The position numbers were made by a program, and so were the translations under genes. Positions 11,441 to 19,271 of a stretch of DNA of 56,997 nt are shown here, piece by piece. The notes below the pieces were generated by a model. It was not told the DNA's origin, made no database searches, and saw only the letters and a list, made by a program, of their open reading frames with translations. The first letter of the stretch is position 1. Each line of letters opens with the position of its first letter. Source of the DNA: Lactobacillus sp. 0.1XD8-4. GTDB lineage: Bacteria > Bacillota > Bacilli > Lactobacillales > Lactobacillaceae. The stretch is from the NCBI RefSeq assembly GCF_009663775.1, contig NZ_RDBR01000005.1, positions 1 to 56,997 on the forward strand, read 5' to 3'.

Positions 11441-12622
11441 ATGGAGAAGGTTTATATTGTTGCTGCTCAGCGGACACCAATTGGTAAGTTTAATGGCCAG
11501 TTGGCATCTAAATCGGCAGTTGAATTAGGGGCAATTGCAATTAAAGCTGCTGTTGAAAAAGCCATGTTAACCGGGGACGATATTGACCAAGTATTGATGG
11601 GAAATGTTATTCAAGCGGGAACAGGACAAAACCCAGCACGGCAAGCATCGATGGCTGCTGGATTAGGGGAAAAAGTTCCAGCAATTACCATTAATGATGT
11701 TTGTGCGTCAGGAATGTCCAGCATTGATTTGGCTGCAAGCTTGATTCGAGCAGGGCAGGCGCAAGTAATTGTGGCAGGTGGGATGGAAAGCATGTCACAG
11801 GCTCCGTATGTTCTTCCTCAAGCGCGACATGGTTATCGTTTTGGCAATGGCACTTTGCTTGATGCAATGCAAAGCGATGCCTTAAATGACGTTTATGGCA
11901 ATTATCCAATGGGGATTACTGCTGAAAATATCAATGATAAATACCATATAACACGTCAACAGCAAGACGAATTTGCGCTTATCAGTCATCAGCGAGCAGT
12001 AAAAGTGCAAAATGCCGGCTACTTTAAATCAGAAATTGTTCCCGTTGAAGTTAAAAAGAAACGATCAACGGTTATTGTTGATACTGATGAGGCACCGCGA
12101 CCAGATACGACCATGGAGGCATTGAGTAAACTTAAACCAGCTTTTAAGGCTGATGGTAGTGTTACTGCTGGAAATGCATCTGGAATTAATGATGGTGGCG
12201 CAGCCCTTGTCCTTGCTTCGGCACGTGCAGTTGAGCGGCTCGGCCTAACACCATTAGCCGAATGGTGTGCGTCATCGATTGTTGGCTTAAATCCAGCATT
12301 AATGGGTCTGGGACCTTACTATGCGATCAAGAAATTACTAGCAGATCAGCAATTAGCAATTGATGATGTTGCAACTTATGAAATTAATGAAGCCTTTGCG
12401 ACTCAGGCATTGGTTTGTCAAAACTTGCTACGCCTTGACCCAGCGACCGTCAATCCATGGGGTGGCGCGATTGCGTTGGGTCATCCTGTTGGCTGCTCAG
12501 GCGCCCGCATTATTGTGACGATGATTAATGAAATGAACCGCGATAATCATAAATTAGGAATTGCTTCTTTATGTGTCGGTGGCGGCATGGGTGAGGCTGT
12601 TCTTATAAAAAATATTAATTAG
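11441..12622 (+). CDS. Acetyl-CoA C-acetyltransferase (thiolase)
   Basis: Condenses two acetyl-CoA into acetoacetyl-CoA (or the reverse). In lactobacilli this is the first step of the mevalonate route to isoprenoids. The 393-residue length is standard. All thiolase signatures are present: nucleophile C88 in NDVCASGMSS, NEAF near residue 317, H348 in GHPVGCSGARI and C378 in CVGGGMGEA. The ribosome site is TGGAGGG before ATG 11441. It has its own short leader and no gene partner on either side. The symbol could be thl, atoB or mvaC depending on convention. Confidence 0.95.
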   Translation: MEKVYIVAAQRTPIGKFNGQLASKSAVELGAIAIKAAVEKAMLTGDDIDQVLMGNVIQAGTGQNPARQASMAAGLGEKVPAITINDVCASGMSSIDLAASLIRAGQAQVIVAGGMESMSQAPYVLPQARHGYRFGNGTLLDAMQSDALNDVYGNYPMGITAENINDKYHITRQQQDEFALISHQRAVKVQNAGYFKSEIVPVEVKKKRSTVIVDTDEAPRPDTTMEALSKLKPAFKADGSVTAGNASGINDGGAALVLASARAVERLGLTPLAEWCASSIVGLNPALMGLGPYYAIKKLLADQQLAIDDVATYEINEAFATQALVCQNLLRLDPATVNPWGGAIALGHPVGCSGARIIVTMINEMNRDNHKLGIASLCVGGGMGEAVLIKNIN

Positions 12623-12685
12623 CGGGATTTTACTTAAGATTATTAAGTGACACTAATAGACAAATGTTGCTTTATATTATAAAAA

Positions 12686-12780
12686 AGCAAACGTTTATAA
12701 AAAATATTGCGCAAACGGTTGCACAATATTTTTTTATTTGCTATTATTAATATTGCAAAAAATCATGAAGCGCTTACAAT
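12686..12780 (+). promoter_or_regulatory. MFS/mapA promoter with MalR-like operator and cre-like sites
   Basis: An imperfect palindrome centred on GCAAACGGTTGC (12711-12722), extended by AATATT arms, overlaps the -35 box TTGCAC (12719-12724). A 17-bp spacer leads to TATTAT (12742-12747). A second possible promoter is TTGCAA (12753-12758) with TACAAT (12775-12780). A cre-like site lies at 12686-12700 and another at 12765-12779; each differs by one base from WTGNAANCGNWNNCW when read on the minus strand. The AT-rich arms could also form a terminator-like hairpin for the thiolase transcript. The same plan recurs at 48651-48707. Binding by MalR and CcpA is inferred. Confidence 0.6.
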
Positions 12781-12830
12781 TATTATAAGTGTCTTTTAGA
12801 ACTATTTTAGAAGTTAAGGAGTTGTTAGCA

Positions 12831-14180
12831 ATGAGTCAAGAAAAGTCCGCTGGGGCTGGATTACCTACTCTCTCAAAGAGTACAATCTGGATGATCAACT
12901 TTGGGTTCCTTGGTGTTCAGACAGCATTTACTCTGCAGAGTTCTCAAATGAGTCGGATCTTCCAAACTATTGGGGCCGACCCTAACAACCTTGGCTGGTT
13001 CTTCATCTTACCACCATTAGCTGGTTTGATTGTTCAACCAATCATTGGTTATTATTCAGACCGTACATGGGCGCCAAAATTAGGTGGTCGGCGGTTACCA
13101 TACTTACTATTGGGGATGATCGTCGCAGTTATTGTTATGATCTTATTACCAAATTCAGGAAGCTTTGGATTTGGGTATGGTTCACTGGCTGCCCTTTGGT
13201 TCGGTGCGATTACAGTTGCTTTGCTTGACCTTTCATCAAACGTGGCAATGCAGCCATTCAAGATGATGGTCGGTGATATGGTTAACGATGATCAAAAGAG
13301 TTATGCATATGGGATTCAAAGTTTCTTATCAAACACTGGTGCTGTTTTAGCTGCCGTTTTCCCATTCATCTTAACTGCTTGGTTCGGTGTACGGAACACT
13401 GCTAAGCGTGGGGTTGTTCCAGATTCAGTTATTATTGCCTTCTACGTTGGGGCAGCATTATTAGTTATTACTAGTTTGTTTACTGTTTTCCGGGTTCATG
13501 AATATGACCCAGCAACTTATGCTAAGTACCATGGTATTTCTGAAGACGACAACAAAGAGGGTGGAAACTGGTTTACACTCTTAAAGCACGCTCCAAAGGC
13601 ATTCTGGACAGTTACCCTAGTTCAATTCTTCTGCTGGTTCGCATTCCAGTACCTCTGGACATACTCAGCCGGGGCTATTGCTAAGAACGTTTGGAACACT
13701 GTTGATGCTACTTCTGCAGGTTACCAAGCTGCTGGTAACTGGTACGGTGTGCTTGCTGCGGTTCAATCGATTGCTGCTGTTATCTGGTCATATGTTTTAG
13801 CTAAAGTACCAAACAAGTACCACAAGTTAGGATACGGTGGTAGTTTGCTTCTTGGTGCTCTTGGATTTATCTCAGTATTCTTTGTTCATGACCAATGGAC
13901 ATTGATTGTTTCATACACCCTAGTAGGTATTGCATGGGCTGCTATGAACACTTACCCATTAACAATCGTTACTAATGCATTGACTGGTAAGCACATGGGG
14001 ACGTACCTTGGATTATTCAATGGTTCAATTTGTTTGCCACAAATTGTTGCTTCATTATTAAGTTTTGCTTTATTCCCATTATTTGGACACTCACAAGTTC
14101 ACATGTTCATCCTTGCAGGAATTGTAATGGCACTTGGTGCTTTCTCAGTTGCAACTATTAAGGAAACATACGCTGAATAA
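12831..14180 (+). CDS. Maltose-type MFS sugar transporter (GPH/SLC45-like)
   Basis: Integral membrane sugar:cation symporter, 449 residues with about 12 membrane helices. Characteristic stretches are TIWMINFGFLGVQTAFTLQ near the N-terminus, the loop YYSDRTW before GGRRLPYL (the MFS D-R-x-x-R-R type signature) and NTYPLTIVTNAL near the C-terminus. The start at ATG 12831 follows AAGGAG; an upstream in-frame GTG at 12789 has no ribosome site. It heads the transporter-mapA-pgmB set, so maltose is the probable substrate (the role of malT in other lactobacilli). It is very similar to the transporter at 47231-48601 and more distantly to that at 44788-46173. It is rich in AAC, TAC and GGT codons, as expected of a highly expressed gene. 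Confidence 0.88.
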   Translation: MSQEKSAGAGLPTLSKSTIWMINFGFLGVQTAFTLQSSQMSRIFQTIGADPNNLGWFFILPPLAGLIVQPIIGYYSDRTWAPKLGGRRLPYLLLGMIVAVIVMILLPNSGSFGFGYGSLAALWFGAITVALLDLSSNVAMQPFKMMVGDMVNDDQKSYAYGIQSFLSNTGAVLAAVFPFILTAWFGVRNTAKRGVVPDSVIIAFYVGAALLVITSLFTVFRVHEYDPATYAKYHGISEDDNKEGGNWFTLLKHAPKAFWTVTLVQFFCWFAFQYLWTYSAGAIAKNVWNTVDATSAGYQAAGNWYGVLAAVQSIAAVIWSYVLAKVPNKYHKLGYGGSLLLGALGFISVFFVHDQWTLIVSYTLVGIAWAAMNTYPLTIVTNALTGKHMGTYLGLFNGSICLPQIVASLLSFALFPLFGHSQVHMFILAGIVMALGAFSVATIKETYAE

Positions 14181-14214
14181 AGAGTTATTTCATAAAAAAT
14201 AAAATAATTAAGGT

Positions 14215-14250
14215 TATAATAAAGGCGGGTTTAAAACTACCTTTATTTTC
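14215..14250 (+). terminator. Intercistronic hairpin, possibly with internal promoter, before mapA
   Basis: AATAAAGG (14218-14225) pairs with CCTTTATT (14240-14247), with an inner GTTT/AAAC pairing, followed by TTC. A perfect TATAAT (14215-14220) overlaps its left arm. The hairpin could partly end the transporter transcript or protect the mapA end, and the TATAAT could give mapA its own transcript. No convincing -35 is visible. Confidence 0.45.
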
Positions 14251-14273
14251 TGATGAAAGGAATTGAGATTTCA

Positions 14274-16526
14274 ATGAAACGTACATTTGATATTGCCCCT
14301 TGGCATGTTGCTACTCGTAAGTGGGATCCACAAGACAAGCGTTTGCAAGAATCAATGACTAGTTTAGCAAACGAAAACCTTGGTATGCGTGGCTTCTTTG
14401 AAGAAGGTTACAGTGGTGACCACATGGAAGGTGTATACCTTGGCGGTGTTTGGTTCCCTGACAAGACTCGTGTTGGTTGGTGGAAGATTGGTTATCCTAA
14501 GTACTTTGGTAAGATGATCAATGCTGTTAACTTCATGAAGTTAGTTATTAAGGTTAACGGTGAACAACTAGACTTAGCTAAGCAAACACCAAAAGACTTC
14601 AAGCTTGATCTTGACATGAAGCGTGGGGTTCTTGAACGTGAATTTACTGTTGAAATTGGTGGCACTGAAATGTACTTTAACTTTGAACGTTTCGTAAGTG
14701 CTACGCAAAAGGAATTAGTTGGCCAACGTCTTTACATTAAGAACCGTGGCAATGATGATGCTAAGGTTGAAATTACAAGCATGATCGATGCTGATGTTTA
14801 CAACGAAGACGCTAACTACGATGAACAATTCTGGAATGTTTTAGGCAAGTCTGCTAATGGTGAACATGCCGAATTAACTTCCATGACAAAGAAGAATGAC
14901 TTCGGTACACCACAATTTATTGTTGGAATGAAGACTACTTCTAAGACTAACCTTGACCACGTTAGCGATGGCACTGATGAAAAGCATGCTTACAACACCT
15001 TTGAAGGTACTGTAGCTGCCGGTAAGGAAGTTAACTTTGAAAAACGGAGTATCGTAATGACTTCACGGGATTACGACACTCAAGAAGAAATCGAAAAGAA
15101 CCTTGATGAATTAAGCGCAAAACTTGATATTCAAAGCTTTGATGACTTACTTGACCCTCACATTAACGAATGGGCCGATCGTTGGGTTAAGTCTGATGTT
15201 GAAATTGAAGGTGATGAAGGAGCTCAACAGGGTATCCGCTTTAACCTCTTCCAATTATTCTCAACTTACTACGGTAATGATTACCGGCTTAACATTAGTC
15301 CTAAGGGATTCACTGGTGAAAAGTACGGTGGTGCTACTTACTGGGATACTGAAGCTTACTGTATTCCTGTTTACCTTGGTGTTGCCAACCCAGAAGTTGC
15401 CCGTAACTTATTAATGTACCGTTACAAGCAATTAGATGGTGCTTTTGTTAACGCTAAGGAACAACACTTGAAGGGTGCATTATTCCCAATGGTTACTTTC
15501 AATGGTATTGAATGTCACAACGAATGGGAAATCACTTTTGAAGAAATTCACCGTAACGGAGATATTGCTTTTGCTATTTACCTTTACACTAAGTACACTG
15601 GCGACAAGTCATATGTTCTTAATGAAGGGGCAGAAGTTCTTACTGAAATTTCTCGTTTCTGGGCTGACCGGGTTCATTACTCACAACGCAAGAACAAGTA
15701 CATGCTTCATGCAGTAACTGGTCCAGATGAATACGATAACAACGTAAACAACGACTGGTACACTAACTTACTTTGTCGTTGGACTCTCCAATACACATTA
15801 GAAATCTTAGATGAAGTTGACAGTGACGTTGCTAAGAAGCTTAACGTTTCTGAAGATGAAAAGCGTCAATGGAAGTCAATCGTTGATAACATGTACCTGC
15901 CATACGATAAGGAACGTGATATCTTCCCAGAAAACGATGGCTTTATGGACAAGGATCTTAAGCCAGTTGCTGATATCCCAAGTGACCAATTGCCAATCAA
16001 CCAACACTGGTCATGGGATCGGATCTTACGTTCACCATACGTAAAGCAAGGTGACGTTATCCAAGGTCTTTGGGACTTCATCGATGACTTTACAAAGGAA
16101 CAAAAGAAGAATAACTTCGACTTCTACGAACAATTTACTGTTCACGAATCAAGTCTTTCTGCTTCAGTTTACTCAATCATTGCTGCTGATATTGGTTACG
16201 AAGACAAGGCCGTTGAATTGTATGAACGTTCAGCACGTCTTGATCTTGACAACTACAACAATGATACTTCTGATGGTTTGCACATCACTTCAATGACTGG
16301 TAGTTGGCTTGATATCGTTCAAGGATTTGCCGGTATGCGGGTTCGTGGTGACGAATTACACTATGCACCATTCCTTCCTAAGAAGTGGGATTCATACCAA
16401 TTCCGTCAAATGTTCCGTGGCCGGATCTTGAAGGTTAAGGTTGACAAGCATGGTACTAAGATTGACTTAGTATCAGGTGACCCAATCACAATCGATCTTG
16501 ACGGCAAGAAGCTTGAATTAAAGTAG
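14274..16526 (+). CDS. mapA: Maltose phosphorylase (GH65)
   Basis: Splits maltose with phosphate into glucose and beta-D-glucose 1-phosphate in the cytoplasm, saving ATP. It is 750 residues, the length of lactobacillal MapA. GH65 features are visible: an N-terminal beta-sandwich domain, the linker, and an (alpha/alpha)6 barrel with GATYWDTEAY, and the general acid E486 in TGPDEYDNNVNND, then the C-terminal HITSMTGSWLDIVQGFAG, where phosphate is bound. ATG 14274 (MKRTFDIAPWHV) is preferred over ATG 14253, which lacks a ribosome site; an AAAGGA lies 13 bases upstream. pgmB follows after 18 bases. Its codons are strongly biased (AAC, GAC, TAC, CGT), unlike most of the window. Kojibiose or trehalose phosphorylase is less likely given the gene neighbours. 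Confidence 0.95.
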   Translation: MKRTFDIAPWHVATRKWDPQDKRLQESMTSLANENLGMRGFFEEGYSGDHMEGVYLGGVWFPDKTRVGWWKIGYPKYFGKMINAVNFMKLVIKVNGEQLDLAKQTPKDFKLDLDMKRGVLEREFTVEIGGTEMYFNFERFVSATQKELVGQRLYIKNRGNDDAKVEITSMIDADVYNEDANYDEQFWNVLGKSANGEHAELTSMTKKNDFGTPQFIVGMKTTSKTNLDHVSDGTDEKHAYNTFEGTVAAGKEVNFEKRSIVMTSRDYDTQEEIEKNLDELSAKLDIQSFDDLLDPHINEWADRWVKSDVEIEGDEGAQQGIRFNLFQLFSTYYGNDYRLNISPKGFTGEKYGGATYWDTEAYCIPVYLGVANPEVARNLLMYRYKQLDGAFVNAKEQHLKGALFPMVTFNGIECHNEWEITFEEIHRNGDIAFAIYLYTKYTGDKSYVLNEGAEVLTEISRFWADRVHYSQRKNKYMLHAVTGPDEYDNNVNNDWYTNLLCRWTLQYTLEILDEVDSDVAKKLNVSEDEKRQWKSIVDNMYLPYDKERDIFPENDGFMDKDLKPVADIPSDQLPINQHWSWDRILRSPYVKQGDVIQGLWDFIDDFTKEQKKNNFDFYEQFTVHESSLSASVYSIIAADIGYEDKAVELYERSARLDLDNYNNDTSDGLHITSMTGSWLDIVQGFAGMRVRGDELHYAPFLPKKWDSYQFRQMFRGRILKVKVDKHGTKIDLVSGDPITIDLDGKKLELK

Positions 16527-16544
16527 TTGTTGGAGGCATTTGAG

Positions 16545-17207
16545 ATGAAGTTTGAAGATTTGAAAGGTTTTGCATTTGACCTTGATGGTGTTATTGCTGA
16601 CACCGCTCGTTTTCACGGTCAAGCATGGCATCAATTAGCTGATAAGGTGGGGACAACATGGACCCCTGAATTAGCAGACGCATTGAAGGGTGTTAGCCGG
16701 ATGGATTCATTGGAATTGATCTTAAAGGCTGGCGGTCACGAAAATGACTACACCCAAGAAGAAAAAGAAGCTTTGGCAACGGAAAAAAATGACAACTACA
16801 TTAAATTAGTTGAAACTTTAACCCCTGCTGATATTTTGCCAGGAATGAAGAATTTCTTGGATGAATTAAAGGCTAATGGTTACCACATTGTATTAGCTTC
16901 TGCTTCTAAAAATGCTCCTAAGGTCCTCAAGTACTTGCAATTAACTGATTACTTTGAAGGAATCGTTAATCCAGCAAACTTGAGCCATGGGAAGCCAGAT
17001 CCAGAAATTTACTTAGAAGCTGCAAAGTTGATGGATCTCCCTGCTGATCAAGTAGCTGGTCTAGAAGATGCTCAAGCTGGGATTGAGTCAATTAACCGTG
17101 CTGGTGAATTGTCAATCGGCTTTGGCGCTGACCTTGAGGATGCTGATGTTAAGTTCGCTAATACTAGCGATGTGTCATTAGCAGCAATTAAAGCTCAAAT
17201 GGACTAG
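16545..17207 (+). CDS. pgmB: Beta-phosphoglucomutase
   Basis: HAD-superfamily enzyme that turns beta-glucose 1-phosphate from MapA into glucose 6-phosphate for glycolysis or the phosphoketolase route. It is 220 residues. The nucleophile motif is FDLDGVIADTARFH (D12, D14), the cap domain follows, SASKNAP gives the motif II serine, the motif III lysine is in SHGKPDPE, and the acidic pair is in GLEDAQAGI. The start at ATG 16545 has TTGGAGG nine bases upstream; a TTG at 16527 directly after mapA is in frame but poorer. It is the last gene of the maltose set. Confidence 0.95.
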   Translation: MKFEDLKGFAFDLDGVIADTARFHGQAWHQLADKVGTTWTPELADALKGVSRMDSLELILKAGGHENDYTQEEKEALATEKNDNYIKLVETLTPADILPGMKNFLDELKANGYHIVLASASKNAPKVLKYLQLTDYFEGIVNPANLSHGKPDPEIYLEAAKLMDLPADQVAGLEDAQAGIESINRAGELSIGFGADLEDADVKFANTSDVSLAAIKAQMD

Positions 17208-17237
17208 CAAAAGCTACCTTTCCTAACAATCTGTAAA

Positions 17238-17281
17238 GGGGCGTAACAGAAGTCGTTTATGTCTTCGTTCCCACGCTCCCC
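17238..17281 (+). other. Structured stem-loop downstream of pgmB
   Basis: GGGGCGT pairs with ACGCTCCCC (two-base bulge), enclosing AACAGAAG pairing with CTTCGTT. No T-run follows, so it is not a plain terminator, but it lies right before the dispersed hairpin at 17286-17336 and both may shape the mRNA end. Confidence 0.4.
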
Positions 17282-17285
17282 AAGT

Positions 17286-17336
17286 GCAAATAGGGCTCCA
17301 GAGTTCGGATTTTACCGAGCTTTGGAGCCCGTTTGC
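17286..17336. repeat. Dispersed GGGCTCCA hairpin, copy 1 (inverted)
   Basis: An imperfect hairpin from GGGCTCCA (17293) to TGGAGCCC (17330), enclosed by GCAAA/TTTGC. Its reverse complement differs from copy 2 (23251-23288) at only two positions and is close to copy 3 (33372-33410). No strong T-run follows on the plus strand. The same internal mispairs occur in copies 1 and 2. Confidence 0.75.
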
Positions 17337-17395
17337 GTAGGTGCTATTTTAGGAAAACAAGTTTATGTCAAAAAATTTTTGATTGGTATGAGATG

Positions 17396-17887
17396 ATGAA
17401 AAAACGAATTTTAATTATTGTACTTATCTTTACTGTTTGCATCGCTATCGGGGCTGCTTTCTGGAATAGCCAGCAAAATAATGCTAGGGAGACGTACCAC
17501 ACCAGTAGTCAAGTCGAGAAGCGTTTAACTCCTGTGCTGACCGACCAACAGATAAGCATACTAGTCGGACTGGAGGTTTCTCCGAATTGGGTAAGGGAGC
17601 AGGTGCATAACAATAATTTGATTTATGGTGTTGTAAAGCCATCAGATACTGCCCCAGCTGGCGTTGAAAACTATAGTTATTTAGTAACAACGGATAAATC
17701 GGTATCACCAATAATCTTTTTCAAGGCAGATAGCAACCAATCGATTACAATCAAATACGCTGATCATGAAGGCGATCAACTCCATGTTAAAGAAGTGAAA
17801 GAAAGTAAGCTTATTCATAAATTTTACCGTACGAGCAACCAAAAGAAGCAAGTTAATAATGATGTTAGCTTATTACGGACTGAGTAA
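17396..17887 (+). CDS. Small secreted or membrane-anchored protein of unknown function
   Basis: About 163 residues. Residues 1-24 are a basic, hydrophobic export or anchor segment (MKKRILIIVLIFTVCIAIGAAFW). A cysteine lies within it, but there is no clear lipobox. The remainder is hydrophilic and has the look, from memory, of the Lreu_0056-type C-terminal domain of L. reuteri surface lipoproteins: LTDQQISILVGLE, then a Y-x-Y-L-V-T-T strand, then a C-terminal helix ending in LLRTE. The ribosome site is weak; ATG 17393 and ATG 17396 are both possible. An in-frame TTG at 17333 overlaps the hairpin repeat and is unlikely. Function unknown. Confidence 0.6.
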   Translation: MKKRILIIVLIFTVCIAIGAAFWNSQQNNARETYHTSSQVEKRLTPVLTDQQISILVGLEVSPNWVREQVHNNNLIYGVVKPSDTAPAGVENYSYLVTTDKSVSPIIFFKADSNQSITIKYADHEGDQLHVKEVKESKLIHKFYRTSNQKKQVNNDVSLLRTE

Positions 17888-17937
17888 GGAAACTTAAGAA
17901 AGAATAAAGTCGCATTTTCTAAAAACCCAGCGCCTGT

Positions 17938-17943
17938 TATAAT
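17938..17943 (+). promoter_or_regulatory. Promoter -10 for the alarmone/two-component operon
   Basis: TATAAT preceded by TGT (near-extended -10), 26 bases before the start at 17969. The -35 region is poor. It is the only evident promoter ahead of the four-gene run 17969-21711. Confidence 0.55.
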
Positions 17944-17968
17944 ATTCAAATTAAAGGAGGCAACCGCG

Positions 17969-18592
17969 ATGACAATCTATGGGCCATATGACCAGATTTT
18001 GCCAGAAATTTTATCACTGACAACTGAACGAATTAAGCAACTAAATCAACAAGCTGTTGATAATAGACAACCTAAACTGTATGAGCATTTAATTGCTCGG
18101 GTGAAGACTCCTGCAAGCATGGCAGAAAAATGTGAGCGTAAAGGTTATCCCGTTAATACAGAATCAGCCTTGCGTAAATGCCGGGATGCAGTTGGTGTAC
18201 GAATTGTCTGTAATTTTATTAGTGACATTGACCGGTGTCTTGACCAGTTACGGCAGGCCGATTGGTGCCAAATTATCAAAGAAAAAGATTATATAACAAA
18301 TGCTAAGCCGAATGGTTATCGTAGCTATCATGTAATTATTAATGAGACGGTCCCATATCGGGATGTTGATGGTAATGAGCCTGGCCATTTCTATGTCGAG
18401 ATCCAGTTGCGAACCATTGCAATGGACTCATGGGCAAGTCTTGAACATGAAATGAAATATAAGCATAATATTGCGGATCCCGAGCGGATTGGACGTGAAC
18501 TGAAACGATGTGCTGACCAGCTAGCATCATGTGATGTGCAGATGCAAACAATTCGTCAATTGATTAATTCAAGTACAGGAGAGGACGATTAA
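17969..18592 (+). CDS. relP: Small alarmone synthetase (RelP-like GTP pyrophosphokinase)
   Basis: Makes (p)ppGpp from ATP and GTP or GDP without ribosome control; 207 residues. Only the RelA/SpoT synthetase domain is present (no HD hydrolase, TGS or ACT). Key parts: ALRKCRDAVGVRIVCNFISD, the G-loop KPNGYRSYH and EIQLRTIAMDSWASLEHEMKYK. The wording KDYI..KPNGYRS and IAMDSWASLEH is nearer RelP (YwaC) than RelQ. Start at ATG 17969 after AAAGGAGG. The response regulator begins one base after the stop. Streptococcus mutans relP is likewise co-transcribed with a two-component pair (relRS), which supports the assignment. Confidence 0.85.
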   Translation: MTIYGPYDQILPEILSLTTERIKQLNQQAVDNRQPKLYEHLIARVKTPASMAEKCERKGYPVNTESALRKCRDAVGVRIVCNFISDIDRCLDQLRQADWCQIIKEKDYITNAKPNGYRSYHVIINETVPYRDVDGNEPGHFYVEIQLRTIAMDSWASLEHEMKYKHNIADPERIGRELKRCADQLASCDVQMQTIRQLINSSTGEDD

Positions 18593-18593
18593 A

Positions 18594-19259
18594 ATGCGAA
18601 TACTAGTGGCCGAAGATGAGCAGCAATTGGCAAAGGTCTTAAAAACCGCGATGATGGCCAGCGGGTACCAAGTTGATGTTGTAAATGACGGGCAAGCAGC
18701 AATTGATAGTGCAAAGAAAAATGCCTATGACGTAATTATTTTAGATATTATGATGCCTGTAAAGACAGGATTAGAGGCATTGAAAGAGATTCGAGCATCA
18801 GGAAATCGGACTTATGTGATGATGCTGACCGCCATGGGTGAAGAAGACGACCGTGTTAATGGTTTAGACACAGGAGCTGACGACTACTTAACAAAACCAT
18901 TCTCTCTTAAAGAATTATTAGCGCGGTTACGATCACGACAACGACGCGATGACAATTATGGGACCGATGTACTGGAATTTGGTGACCTAACCCTTAACGG
19001 TAATGATCAGTCATTGCAAAGTCATAATTCAATCAGTCTAACAAATAAGGAAAATCGATTATTACAGTATTTGATTTTGAATGCAGATAAAGAACTATCT
19101 GGCAGTGAGCTGCTGAGTCACGTATGGGATGAAGAAGAGCAAGCAGATCAAGAAGACCTATGGATTAATATTTGCTATTTACGGCAAAAACTGCAAGCAA
19201 TTCAATCGAAGGTCACCATTACAGGCAAAAAAGAAGGACCGTTTATGATTGCTCGTTAG
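18594..19259 (+). CDS. Response regulator, OmpR family (RelR-like by position)
   Basis: 221-residue DNA-binding response regulator. The receiver domain has acidic pair E7-D8, phospho-acceptor D51 in IILDIMMP, the conserved threonine in MLTAMGE and the lysine in DDYLTKPFS. The C-terminal winged helix spans about residues 125-221 with LTNKENRLLQYLI and DLWINICYLRQKL. It is probably the partner of the kinase gene 12 bases downstream. The upstream gene makes (p)ppGpp, so the pair may adjust alarmone output to an outside signal. Target sites unknown. Confidence 0.92.
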   Translation: MRILVAEDEQQLAKVLKTAMMASGYQVDVVNDGQAAIDSAKKNAYDVIILDIMMPVKTGLEALKEIRASGNRTYVMMLTAMGEEDDRVNGLDTGADDYLTKPFSLKELLARLRSRQRRDDNYGTDVLEFGDLTLNGNDQSLQSHNSISLTNKENRLLQYLILNADKELSGSELLSHVWDEEEQADQEDLWINICYLRQKLQAIQSKVTITGKKEGPFMIAR

Positions 19260-19271
19260 GAGGAACGCAAA

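Noticed and set aside
15124-16296. Several open frames of 70-96 codons on the plus strand inside mapA in another frame
   Set aside because: They are by-products of the strong codon bias of mapA; they have no ribosome sites and low-complexity Leu/Thr-rich translations.
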